A model generated the notes under the pieces. The model was given only the letters and a program-made list of their open reading frames with translations. It did no database searches and had not been told where the DNA came from. Below are positions 50,769 to 59,272 of a DNA stretch of 64,000 nt, in pieces. Source of the stretch: Mediterranea massiliensis (GTDB taxonomy: Bacteria; Bacteroidota; Bacteroidia; Bacteroidales; Bacteroidaceae). The stretch is taken from positions 342,282 through 406,281 of the forward strand of contig NZ_LT635839.1 in assembly GCF_900128475.1 (NCBI RefSeq), read 5' to 3'. The position numbers and the translations under genes are program-made. Each line of letters starts with the position of its first letter. Positions within the stretch are counted from its first letter, which is position 1.

Positions 50769-52949
50769 ATGAAAAGAATAATATATTTAATTATAGCTTT
50801 ATTTTTTGCGGCATGTTATGAGGAAGACGTTTTTACGACTATAACAGGTCAGGGTGTTCACGTGATTGCTAGTATCCCTTCCACGCGTACTACTTTTACT
50901 GAAGATGATGATGCCATCCATGTGACTTGGAATCAGGGAGATGTAATAGGAATATGTACAGAAGATCAATATAATTTGGGCTTTTCAGCGGAAACATCAG
51001 GAGCGGAAACATATTTTGAAAATACTGCTGAACAGTTGCAGGCAGTGGAAGGTGATAGTGTTTATGCCTATTACCCTCAAGTAGATAGTCAATCGTTTGA
51101 TAAGAAAGATATAGTTAGAATACAGGGTAATAGTATACAGGATTATTATGCGAGCTCTTATGATGTTCTTTATGCAAAAGAAAAAGTTAGTAACAATCAG
51201 GTATTATTACGATTTAAACATTTATATGCTTACTTGAAAATCAGTCTGCCCTCCAGTTTACTGAAACCGGGTAGCACAGGTTCGTGGATTCAAATTACTT
51301 CGTCAGAAAATATAGGAGTTGACTATGAAAATACGTTTAATCTAAAGAATGGTGAAGTGACTGGTGTTGTAGACAATGTCATGTATCACATACCCGATAC
51401 TGTCACTACAAAGGAAATTACCTGTTACATAGCAATTCTTCCTCAAAGTGAGAATGCTGTGTTGAACATCAATTTATTAGATTACGCTTTGGATGTTTGT
51501 TTACTGACAAAGCAAGCACCCGCTGGGGGATTCCTGGCTGGAAATGTTTATACGCTTGATTTAGATAACGAAATAGAGACTGCCAAGACCAAAGAACGTG
51601 AGGCTTTGGTTGCATTGTATAATGCGGCAGGAGGAAAAGATTGGATTAATCAGGATAATTGGTGTAGTGATAAACCCGTAAGTGAATGGGCTGGAGTAGA
51701 AGTGAATGAAGTCGGAATGGTTGTGTCATTATATGCTAGTGGAAATTCTTATGTTGGTTTTATACCTAAAGAAATTGCTAATTTAAGGTATTTGAGGAAC
51801 TTAGCTATAAGTGGAAAATTGGACGCTGAAGAATCTTTTAAGAATATTAATACCTTGAGTAGCCTTAGGTATCTTTCCATCAGCTATACTCCTTGGAACA
51901 TGGATATATCAAAGATTGATTTCTCTGCATTAAAGAATTTGGAAAGTTTTAGTGCTATTAATAGCCAGTTATATGGGAAATTGCCTGAATCAATGAAACA
52001 GCTTACAAAGATTAGAGAAATATGTATTTCAGACAATAGAAATATGAAAGAAGATGGAAGTTATTATGGCATAGATGGCGAGATTGCTTCATTTTTCCCA
52101 TACTGGCCATATCTGGAACGTTTTGAGGCATCATCATGTATGTTGACGGGCTCTCTTCCTGAAATTTCTGATGAACAAGGATTGTTTATAAAAACATTTT
52201 TTGTTGATGACAATGCTTTTACAGGAAGTATTCCGGAAAGTCATGTGAAAATTCTGGATAATATGGTAGAAATACAAAATGATCCAAATATGGGATGGAA
52301 CAGATTCGGGTATAATATTTCAAATAACTTGCTCTCAGGTAAAATTCCTGAAGTGATATTGCACCATGAAATATTTCCCATATATCTGTATCAGATAATG
52401 CTGCAGAATTATGAACCTTATGTGTTTGATAAAACGGATATCCCTTGGTGGACTTGTAATTTGAAATCGACGGATGGGGTTGAGTACAACTTTGCTGAAA
52501 TATTTAAGTCTAATAGATATACTATCTTATGGAATTTGGCAGAGGAAGGTATGGCTATGAATAATGATGGCATGGAGTGGCCAAAGAAGATGGAAACCCT
52601 AATGAAGTTATATGGTGATAAAGGACTTGATATTTATGTGAATCAAAGTTTTGTTATGACAGATTCTAGAATGCAGGAGATAATGTCGTATATGCCAAGT
52701 GCTAAACTTATTTGTGTAGATAATAAGGGGAACAATCCTTATAATAAAGTAAGTTCATATTTGTTTCCAAATAATTATTTTTCAGCTTGTGCTGATGGTA
52801 GTGCTTACGGACAATTTTATATCATAGATTCTTTTGCATACCTTATTTATTGTGGATATGGAGGTGGTCCTCATATGAAGTATCTACATGGATATCCTGA
52901 AACGAATGAAGATATATTTGATTTTGTTGCTAATTTGTTTGGAGATTAA
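50769..52949 (+). CDS. Fimbrillin-like / leucine-rich-repeat lipoprotein with a redox-like tail
   Basis: A 726-aa lipoprotein (lipobox FFAAC, Cys16). Residues 20-270 resemble the fimbrillin/Mfa-like N-terminal module (IPSTRTTF, VTWNQGDVIGI, YAYYPQ, FKHLYAYLKI). Residues 280-560 carry plant-type leucine-rich repeats opening with EREALVALYNAAGGKDWINQ. The C-terminal 160 residues (NFAEIFKSNRYTILWNL ... LDIYVNQSF) look like a TlpA/thioredoxin-like fold without the CxxC pair. Very AT-rich. Probably surface adhesion; the tail assignment is tentative. Confidence 0.75.
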   Translation: MKRIIYLIIALFFAACYEEDVFTTITGQGVHVIASIPSTRTTFTEDDDAIHVTWNQGDVIGICTEDQYNLGFSAETSGAETYFENTAEQLQAVEGDSVYAYYPQVDSQSFDKKDIVRIQGNSIQDYYASSYDVLYAKEKVSNNQVLLRFKHLYAYLKISLPSSLLKPGSTGSWIQITSSENIGVDYENTFNLKNGEVTGVVDNVMYHIPDTVTTKEITCYIAILPQSENAVLNINLLDYALDVCLLTKQAPAGGFLAGNVYTLDLDNEIETAKTKEREALVALYNAAGGKDWINQDNWCSDKPVSEWAGVEVNEVGMVVSLYASGNSYVGFIPKEIANLRYLRNLAISGKLDAEESFKNINTLSSLRYLSISYTPWNMDISKIDFSALKNLESFSAINSQLYGKLPESMKQLTKIREICISDNRNMKEDGSYYGIDGEIASFFPYWPYLERFEASSCMLTGSLPEISDEQGLFIKTFFVDDNAFTGSIPESHVKILDNMVEIQNDPNMGWNRFGYNISNNLLSGKIPEVILHHEIFPIYLYQIMLQNYEPYVFDKTDIPWWTCNLKSTDGVEYNFAEIFKSNRYTILWNLAEEGMAMNNDGMEWPKKMETLMKLYGDKGLDIYVNQSFVMTDSRMQEIMSYMPSAKLICVDNKGNNPYNKVSSYLFPNNYFSACADGSAYGQFYIIDSFAYLIYCGYGGGPHMKYLHGYPETNEDIFDFVANLFGD

Positions 52950-53001
52950 TCTAAAACTTGGATAGGAAACATTTTCTTTTCTTCATAGGGGAAATATGGG
53001 T

Positions 53002-53664
53002 TTACAGCACCTTGAACTCATACCCTTCCTCCTTCAGGAAGCTGAGGGCACGGGGAAGGGCGTATTGCAGATTGCCGTTGTCCCACGACTTGAGGGAGTC
53101 GTGGAAGGTGATGATGGAGCCGTTGCGGGCGTAGCGCATGACGTTGGCCAGCACCTGCGGACCGCGGAGCTTCTTGCTGTAGTCGCGGGTGACGAGGTCC
53201 CACATCACAATCTTGTATTTCCGTTTCAGGACCATGTATTGGGCCCAGCCCATGTGGCCGTGCGGCGGACGGAACAGGAGGGGGCGGAGGGCCTTGTCGG
53301 TCGTTTCGGGGTCGCAGATGGAGAGCATGAAGTCGTTGGCCTCTTCCGTATTCTCCAGATAGCTGTAGGAGGTGAAGTATTTGCGGCTGAAGCCGCGGAT
53401 GTGGTTGAAGGTGTGGTTGCCGATGCGGTGGCCGCGCTCCACAACCATGCGGAACTCCTTGGGATGCTTGCGGATGTTGTCGCCCACCATGAAGAAGGTG
53501 GCTTTGACGCCGTGCTTGTCCAGCAGGTCGAGCACCCACGGGGTTACTACGGGGATGGGACCGTCGTCGAAAGTCAGATAAACGGCTTTCTCGTCGGGAT
53601 TCATCCGCCACAGAGCACTGGGGTAGAGTTTGCGAAATAATTCGGGGGGTTGCTCGATGAACAC
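53002..53664 (-). CDS. Polysaccharide deacetylase (NodB-type)
   Basis: A 220-aa carbohydrate esterase 4 protein: catalytic Asp and metal Asp in LTFDDGPIPVV, metal His pair in RIGNHTFNH, then LFRPPHGHMG, VMWDLVTRDYS and ITFHDS. It should remove acetyl groups from a cell-wall or surface sugar. I place the start at GTG 53664 (VFIEQPPELF); an ATG at 53733 would add residues encoded by an inverted repeat. No signal peptide is evident from this start. Confidence 0.88.
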   Translation of the reverse strand: MFIEQPPELFRKLYPSALWRMNPDEKAVYLTFDDGPIPVVTPWVLDLLDKHGVKATFFMVGDNIRKHPKEFRMVVERGHRIGNHTFNHIRGFSRKYFTSYSYLENTEEANDFMLSICDPETTDKALRPLLFRPPHGHMGWAQYMVLKRKYKIVMWDLVTRDYSKKLRGPQVLANVMRYARNGSIITFHDSLKSWDNGNLQYALPRALSFLKEEGYEFKVL

Positions 53665-53690
53665 GGTGGTAGTGGTTAACGGTAAGTGAT

Positions 53691-53750
53691 TAGCGGTTAA
53701 CGGTGAGTAGTGAATTGCTGGAATACTCACCACTCACCGCTAACCGCTTA
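53691..53750. repeat. Inverted repeat of GGTGAGT/AGCGGTTA words
   Basis: Arms TAGCGGTTAACGGTGAGT... (53691-53716) and the inverse (53722-53750) face each other with a few mismatches. The right arm includes the stop codon of the DUF2723 gene, so it may also terminate that transcript. Confidence 0.7.
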
Positions 53751-56700
53751 TTTCATTCTGTTTACATACATATCATACAGTTCTTCCAACTTGGCCCGGT
53801 AGGTCTTGGCCAGCGGAGACTTGTATTGTTCCATCTTCTTAACTTCCTCGTTGAGCAGGGCCCAGTGGTACTCGTACTCTTGGGTGGAAATCATGAAGCG
53901 GCCTTCGTCGAGGCTCATGTACCAGGTCATGTATTCTACGGCCTTGTCGGCAAGGGCCTGGGCTATGCGGTCGCCTTTCTCGGTTTCGCCCAGCTTGTAC
54001 CAGGCTTCGGCCATCTGGAGAGATCCGTTCTGCCAGTCGTAGGGCACATTCTCGGCCGGAATCATCTTCTCAGCATATTCCAGAGCGGCACGGGCCTTGT
54101 CGTTCTTTCCTTCGGCCAGCAGCTGCCCGATGAGCTGCGAGAAGATGCGGCGGTGCGAGTAGCACATGCGCATGGCGTTCTCGTCGATGTAGATGCCGGG
54201 TTTGTCGATGCCACCGAACTTGAACTTGTTCATCAAGTTGTCGTACATCTTTTCGCTGTCTATCTTCACGCCGGTCTTGTTGGTGTCGAAGGGAGTGAAG
54301 CGGTAGGCCAGACCTTCCTGGATGAAATAGTTGTCCAGGCCGAGCTGGTTCTCGTTACCTACGCTGACGGCGATGTAGATGGGACGCTCCCAGTTGGCTT
54401 CGGCCAGCATTTCGAGCATCATCAGTTCGTTCTTGTAGAGCGCACGCTTGGGGTGGTAGTTGCCCTGGTTGTCCTTGGTGCGGAGCTTGATGGGCATGTA
54501 GTCGGGGATGGAGTCGCCCGGCAGCAGCATGCCGCTGCGGCGTACGGCTTCCTTGTCCACCTTGATGACCACGCTGTCCGTGGGGATAACCTGCAGGTCC
54601 TTGTTCTTGTTGCGTACCCAGTACTTCAGAATGTTCTTCAGTTCGTAGGGATTCTCGCCGAACTCCTTCTGCACGTTGATCTTGGCTTCGGGGTTGCCTG
54701 CGAGCGCTTCCTTCTCAGCCTGTGCATAGAGGGCGTCGATGCTCTTCTTGTACTCGGGCTGGACGGGGATGTATTCGTTGGTCCCTTCGACGTAGTCCAT
54801 GCGGTCCCAGGTGATGGGGAGCGACGGTGAGTCGTAGGCCGGACGCTTCATCTGGTCGATGTACCAGTCGGTGTTGAGGTACGACAGGTTGCAGGTACGC
54901 GCGTCTGTGCGGCAGCCTTCGGTCTCCTGGCTGTACCACAGGGGGAAGGTGTCGTTGTCGCCGTTGGTATAGATGATGGGGTTTCCGCTCTCTTGGAGGG
55001 ACATCAGGTAGTTCTCGCCGAAGTCGCGTGCCATGTAGCGGTCGCTGCGGTCGTGGTCGTCCCAAGTCTGGCTGGCCATCTGGATGGGTACCAGCAGGCA
55101 GACGACGGAGACGATGAGGGCAACGGCCAGCGAGGGTTTCAGTTCGGAAGCTTCTGCGCCTTCGCCCGATGTTTCGGCCTGGGCGGCAGCTTTGCCCCGC
55201 ATCCACTTGCTCAGCAACTGTATCAGTCCGGCCACACCCATGCCGATCCAGATGGCGAAGGCGTAGAACGAACCGGCGTAGGCATAGTCGCGTTCACGCG
55301 GCTGGCTGGGCGTCTGGTTGAGGTAGAGCACGATGGCGATGCCCGTCATGAAGAACAGGAAGAAGACTATCCAGAACTGCTGGATGCCCTTCTGTCCGCG
55401 GTAGGCCTGCCACAGCAGACCGATGATGCCCAGCAACAGGGGCAGGCCGTAGAATACGTTGTGTCCCTTGTTCTCCTTGAGCTCGGTGGGGAGCAGGGTC
55501 TGGTCGCCCACCAGCAGGTTGTCGATGAAGTCGATGCCCGTAATCCAGTTGCCGTGCTCTATCTCGCCGAAGCCTTGCAGGTCGTTCTGACGGCCCACGA
55601 AGTTCCACATGAAGTAGCGCCAGTACATCCAGTTGAGCTGGTAGGAGAAGAAGAACTTGATGTTCTCCCACTGGGTGGGCATCTTCACCATAATCATCTC
55701 GCCGCACTGGTCGTAGGGCACTTCGTAGCCTTTGACTTCCTGCCAGCTTTCGTATTGCTGCGTGTGCAGGCTGCTGTACATGCGGGGGAAGAGCATGTTC
55801 TGTGCATATTCGTATTCAATGCGTCCGGGTATTTCGATGTACGAGTCCTTTTCGTCGGGCGTAGCCTTTTCCTTGCGGATGAACTTGGTACCGTTGTACG
55901 AGATGCGCGGCTGGCAGTAGCCGTCCTTGACGTCGAGGGCCACTTTCGAGGTGTAAGCAGGTCCGTAGAACAGCGGGCGCGTGCCATACTGCTCGCGGCC
56001 CAGGTATTCGCCCAGCGTGAAGATGTCTTCGGGTGAGTTCTGGTCCATCGGCGTGTTGGCCGTGGAGCGGATGACGATGAGGGCGTACGACGAGTAGCCG
56101 ATGACCATCATCATGGTGCACAGCAGGGCGGTGTTCAGCGTGCGGGCGCTGACGCGGTATTTCTCCTTCATGCGGGCCTGCATCTTCGGGCTGAGGTAGA
56201 GCCACAGCAGGGCGATGACCACGATGCCGATGACCACGGCGCTGGCTCCATGTCCGTAGAACGGGATGCCCAGCATGGCGATGGTCAGGACGAACGAGAG
56301 GGCCATGCGCAGCTTGTCCTTCTCGGTGTAGCTTTCGTACACACCCCAAATGAGACAGGCGGCCAGCAGAATGATGTAGACGATGACGCCCGTGTTGAAC
56401 GGCATGCCCAGCGTGTTGACGAACAGCAGTTCGAACCATCCGCCTACCTTCACGATGCCCGGCACGATGCCGTAGAGCACGACGGCTACCAGTACGGCAG
56501 AGCCGATGAGTGCCAGCAGCGAGCCTTTCGCGTTGGCGTGGGGCACCTTCTTATAGTAGTAAACCAGCACGATGGCGGGCAGGCAGAGCAGGTTCAGCAG
56601 GTGGACGCCGATGCTAAGTCCCGTCAGGTAGGCTATCAGGATGAGCCAGCGGTCGCTGTGAGGCTGGTCGGCCACGTCTTCCCACTTCAATATCAGCCAG

Positions 56701-57173
56701 AACACGATGGCGGTGAACAGCGACGAGAACGCGTATACCTCGCCCTCGACGGCCGAGAACCAGAACGTGTCGCTGAACGTATAGGCCAGCGCACCCACCA
56801 GTCCGCTGCCCATGATGGTGACCATCTGTCCGCGGGTGATGTGGTTTTCGTCCTTGATGACCAGCTTGCGCACCAGGTGCGTGATGCTCCAGAAGAGGAA
56901 CAGGATGCAGGCGCCGCTCATCAGCGCGCTCATATAGTTCACCATCCGTGCCACTTCCGAGGGGCCGGAGGCGAAGAGCGAGAAGAAGTTGGCCACGAGC
57001 ATGAAGAACGGTGCTCCAGGCGGGTGTCCCACTTCCAGTTTATAACCGGTGGTGATGAATTCCGGGCAGTCCCAGAAACTGGCGGTCGGCTCGATGGTCA
57101 GGCAGTAGACCGTGGCCGCGATAAGGAAAGTAATCCAACCGACGAGGTTGTTTACGAACTTGTACTGTTTCAT
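53748..57173 (-). CDS. DUF2723 (TMEM260-like) membrane protein
   Basis: A 1141-aa protein with the DUF2723 signature at the N-terminus (TFLIAATVYCLTIEPTASFWDCPEF and GHPPGAPFFML, with an Asp/Glu pair as in GT-C glycosyltransferases), about 12 membrane helices to residue 600, then a long soluble region with TPR-like helices. Vertebrate TMEM260 has been reported as a protein O-mannosyltransferase, so a role in O-glycosylation of exported proteins is plausible but unproven here. Complete and typical length. Confidence 0.88.
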   Translation of the reverse strand: MKQYKFVNNLVGWITFLIAATVYCLTIEPTASFWDCPEFITTGYKLEVGHPPGAPFFMLVANFFSLFASGPSEVARMVNYMSALMSGACILFLFWSITHLVRKLVIKDENHITRGQMVTIMGSGLVGALAYTFSDTFWFSAVEGEVYAFSSLFTAIVFWLILKWEDVADQPHSDRWLILIAYLTGLSIGVHLLNLLCLPAIVLVYYYKKVPHANAKGSLLALIGSAVLVAVVLYGIVPGIVKVGGWFELLFVNTLGMPFNTGVIVYIILLAACLIWGVYESYTEKDKLRMALSFVLTIAMLGIPFYGHGASAVVIGIVVIALLWLYLSPKMQARMKEKYRVSARTLNTALLCTMMMVIGYSSYALIVIRSTANTPMDQNSPEDIFTLGEYLGREQYGTRPLFYGPAYTSKVALDVKDGYCQPRISYNGTKFIRKEKATPDEKDSYIEIPGRIEYEYAQNMLFPRMYSSLHTQQYESWQEVKGYEVPYDQCGEMIMVKMPTQWENIKFFFSYQLNWMYWRYFMWNFVGRQNDLQGFGEIEHGNWITGIDFIDNLLVGDQTLLPTELKENKGHNVFYGLPLLLGIIGLLWQAYRGQKGIQQFWIVFFLFFMTGIAIVLYLNQTPSQPRERDYAYAGSFYAFAIWIGMGVAGLIQLLSKWMRGKAAAQAETSGEGAEASELKPSLAVALIVSVVCLLVPIQMASQTWDDHDRSDRYMARDFGENYLMSLQESGNPIIYTNGDNDTFPLWYSQETEGCRTDARTCNLSYLNTDWYIDQMKRPAYDSPSLPITWDRMDYVEGTNEYIPVQPEYKKSIDALYAQAEKEALAGNPEAKINVQKEFGENPYELKNILKYWVRNKNKDLQVIPTDSVVIKVDKEAVRRSGMLLPGDSIPDYMPIKLRTKDNQGNYHPKRALYKNELMMLEMLAEANWERPIYIAVSVGNENQLGLDNYFIQEGLAYRFTPFDTNKTGVKIDSEKMYDNLMNKFKFGGIDKPGIYIDENAMRMCYSHRRIFSQLIGQLLAEGKNDKARAALEYAEKMIPAENVPYDWQNGSLQMAEAWYKLGETEKGDRIAQALADKAVEYMTWYMSLDEGRFMISTQEYEYHWALLNEEVKKMEQYKSPLAKTYRAKLEELYDMYVNRMK

Positions 57174-57299
57174 TCAGCGTGTAGATATAACGTTATAATC
57201 TGCGATGTTTCTATAAAAACGTCGCAAATATAAGCATTTCGTACTGAAAAGCATGCCGATGGGACTGATTATTAGGATAGCTTAAAGGATGTGCATGTA

Positions 57300-57387
57300 G
57301 AATGCGGCAATGTTTTACACCAAAACATTGCTTTCTTTGATGCAAAACATTGCTTTCTTTGGAGGAAAACATTGCTTCCTTTTCGAC
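57300..57387. repeat. 22-bp-period repeat array, four units
   Basis: Units at 57300, 57322, 57344 and 57366. The last three open with AAAACATTGCTT and are nearly identical over 16-19 bases; the first is inverted (GCAATGTTTTAC). Read on the minus strand the core is AAGCAATGTTTT, as in the 10.4-kb array. It lies between znuC and the DUF2723 gene. Confidence 0.88.
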
Positions 57388-57414
57388 ATGAGGTCGGAGC
57401 TTTCGGGATGTGGA

Positions 57415-58179
57415 CTACGAGGTGTGCTTGCCCAGGATGCGGTGGGGCAGGTTGCCATGGCCCAGCAGCTCGATGGGACAGTTGAAGTTTTGCTCCAGCC
57501 ACTCGCCCGTGATGCCCGTGTCGGGGTGGTAGTGCAGCGTCTCGTTGACGCAGGCGATGGACTTCACCTGCTGGAGCACGGTGCCGATGTCGTGGCTCAC
57601 GAGAATGATGGCGCAGTCGCGGTTGATTTCGGCCAGCAGCTGGTAGAGGCGTGCCTCGAAGCGGCGGTCCAGGTAGGTGGCAGGCTCGTCGAGGATGACG
57701 ACCTCGGGGTCGGAGACGACAGCCCGTCCCAGCAGGGCGCGTTGCAGCTGTCCGCCGCTCAGGGCGCCGATAGCCTTCTGCTCCATTCCCTCCAGCCCCA
57801 TGCGGGCGATGACCTGGGCGGCCTTGGCGCGCTCGTCGGCAGTGAAGCGTGCGCTGAGGCCCTTGCGGCTGCTGAGGCCCGAGAGGATGACCTCCTGGAC
57901 GGTGATGGGAAACTTGCGGTCGATGGCTGTGTACTGGGGCAGGTAGCCGATGGTAAGCGACGCCTGTCCGTCGGCCGGGCGTTGCGGATGGAAGGTGATG
58001 GTGCCGCTCTGCGGCTTCAGCAGGCCGAGGATGCACTTGATGAGTGTGGTCTTACCACCTCCGTTGGGGCCGATGATGCCCAGAAAGTCGCGGTCGTAGA
58101 CGGTGAGGTCTACGTCGCGCAGCACGGTGCGGCCGTCGTAGCCGGCGTTGAGGTTCTGTATTTCGATGAGAGGGGTCAT
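57415..58179 (-). CDS. znuC: Metal ABC transporter ATP-binding protein (zinc/manganese type)
   Basis: A 254-aa ATPase with Walker A GPNGGGKTTL near residue 37, Q-loop YLPQYTAID, signature ALSGGQLQRALL, Walker B VVILDEPATYLD and switch His in LVSHD. The GGGKTT form and the surrounding residues are typical of ZnuC/MntB ATPases. The substrate-binding gene is 60 nt upstream, but no permease gene follows; a repeat array and the DUF2723 gene do. Confidence 0.9.
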   Translation of the reverse strand: MTPLIEIQNLNAGYDGRTVLRDVDLTVYDRDFLGIIGPNGGGKTTLIKCILGLLKPQSGTITFHPQRPADGQASLTIGYLPQYTAIDRKFPITVQEVILSGLSSRKGLSARFTADERAKAAQVIARMGLEGMEQKAIGALSGGQLQRALLGRAVVSDPEVVILDEPATYLDRRFEARLYQLLAEINRDCAIILVSHDIGTVLQQVKSIACVNETLHYHPDTGITGEWLEQNFNCPIELLGHGNLPHRILGKHTS

Positions 58180-58182
58180 GGG

Positions 58183-58258
58183 AATGGATCATTAATAATG
58201 GAGAATGGAAAATTGATGCTTGGGGATGGTTGTCCATTATCAATTGTCCGTTGCCAAT
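58183..58258. repeat. Inverted TAATGGA-type repeats between znuA and znuC
   Basis: ATTAATAATGGAGAATGGA (58191-58209) faces TCCATTATCAATTGTCC (58232-58248). It supplies the znuA stop codon and most of the gap before znuC. Same word family as the hairpin at 45.8 kb. Confidence 0.55.
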
Positions 58259-59142
58259 TCACGCGCTGTTTTCAGCATCTCCGCCTCCCAGTCGTAGGCC
58301 AGGGGATTGATGTCCACGACGCGGGTGCCTGTCTGCCGGGCGATGAGATCGGCGTTGCGGCGGTCGAACTCGGGCTGCACGAAGATGACGTGGATGTCTT
58401 CCTGCTTGCAGGCGTTGATGAGTTCCTTCAGGTGTGCGGGCGAGGGTTCTTTGCCTTCCGCCTCGATGGAGAGCTGCAGCAGACCGTAGTCGCGGGCGAA
58501 GTAGCTGAGGGCGGGATGATAAATCATGAAGGCATGGTCGGCTCCGGGCTGGGACAGCATCTGGCGGCAGAGGCTGTCGGTGCGGTCGATGACGGTGCAC
58601 AGGCTGTCGTAGCGGGCCAGGTAGTCGTCGCGATGGTGACTGTCAAGGGCGCTGAGGGCCTTCAGAATGTTGGCCGCGATGATGCGGGCGTTGGCGGGCG
58701 AGTTCCACACGTGGGGTTCGGGGCCCTGGTGGATGTGGTAGGGCTCGTCCTCATGCAGCTCTTCGGGCAGGCCGTCCTGAAGGATGAGGTCGATGCCCCG
58801 TGAGGTGTCGAACACCTGCAAGTGGGGAGCGTTGTCCGTCAGCTTGTCCATCCACGTCTGTTCGAAGCCGATGTAGCCGATGCGCAGATAGGCCGTACTC
58901 TTGGAGAGCGACATCAGTTGGGCGGGGGTGGGGTCATAGGTTTCGGGGCTGCTGCCTTTAGGCACCATGCTGACCACGTCGAAACGGTCGCCGGCAATGG
59001 CTTCGGTGAAGTAGCGCAGCGGTTCGATGGTGACGGTGATGACGGGTTTCGTGTCGCCGTCGTCGGCCTTCGTTTTTTGTCCGGCAGGCTTGCAGGCGGC
59101 CAGCAGCAGGACCAGCAGTCCTATGGCGTATATCTTCTTCAT
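58240..59142 (-). CDS. znuA: Metal ABC transporter substrate-binding lipoprotein (zinc type)
   Basis: A 300-aa cluster A-I binding protein: lipobox LLLAAC (Cys17), metal ligands expected in EPHVWNSP (His), AFMIYHPALSYFARDYG (His) and a C-terminal acidic residue in VVDINPLA. A short His/Glu-rich loop (HEDEPYHIHQGPEPH) before the second half is typical of zinc binders. Transcribed with znuC. The last codons come from an intergenic repeat. Zinc is favoured over manganese but not proven. Confidence 0.9.
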   Translation of the reverse strand: MKKIYAIGLLVLLLAACKPAGQKTKADDGDTKPVITVTIEPLRYFTEAIAGDRFDVVSMVPKGSSPETYDPTPAQLMSLSKSTAYLRIGYIGFEQTWMDKLTDNAPHLQVFDTSRGIDLILQDGLPEELHEDEPYHIHQGPEPHVWNSPANARIIAANILKALSALDSHHRDDYLARYDSLCTVIDRTDSLCRQMLSQPGADHAFMIYHPALSYFARDYGLLQLSIEAEGKEPSPAHLKELINACKQEDIHVIFVQPEFDRRNADLIARQTGTRVVDINPLAYDWEAEMLKTARELATDN

Positions 59143-59174
59143 ATCCTGTAAACTTTACTCCTATTCCTTTAAAT

Positions 59175-59196
59175 AATGTAAAACATTGCAAAGATA
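59175..59196 (-). promoter_or_regulatory. znuA promoter with overlapping palindrome, candidate Zur operator
   Basis: On the minus strand TATCTTTG (59196-59189) runs directly into the palindrome AATGTTTTACATT (59187-59175), centred about where transcription should start. Its shape resembles Zur operators (AATGTTATAACATT-like), fitting zinc repression of this operon. Assigned by eye only. Confidence 0.5.
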
Positions 59197-59272
59197 AGAA
59201 GAATATGGCAATTTATGGCGAAGAATCCTTCTTTTCTTTCCGAACCGCCTGCCAGCTGCTTGGGACGGTGGG

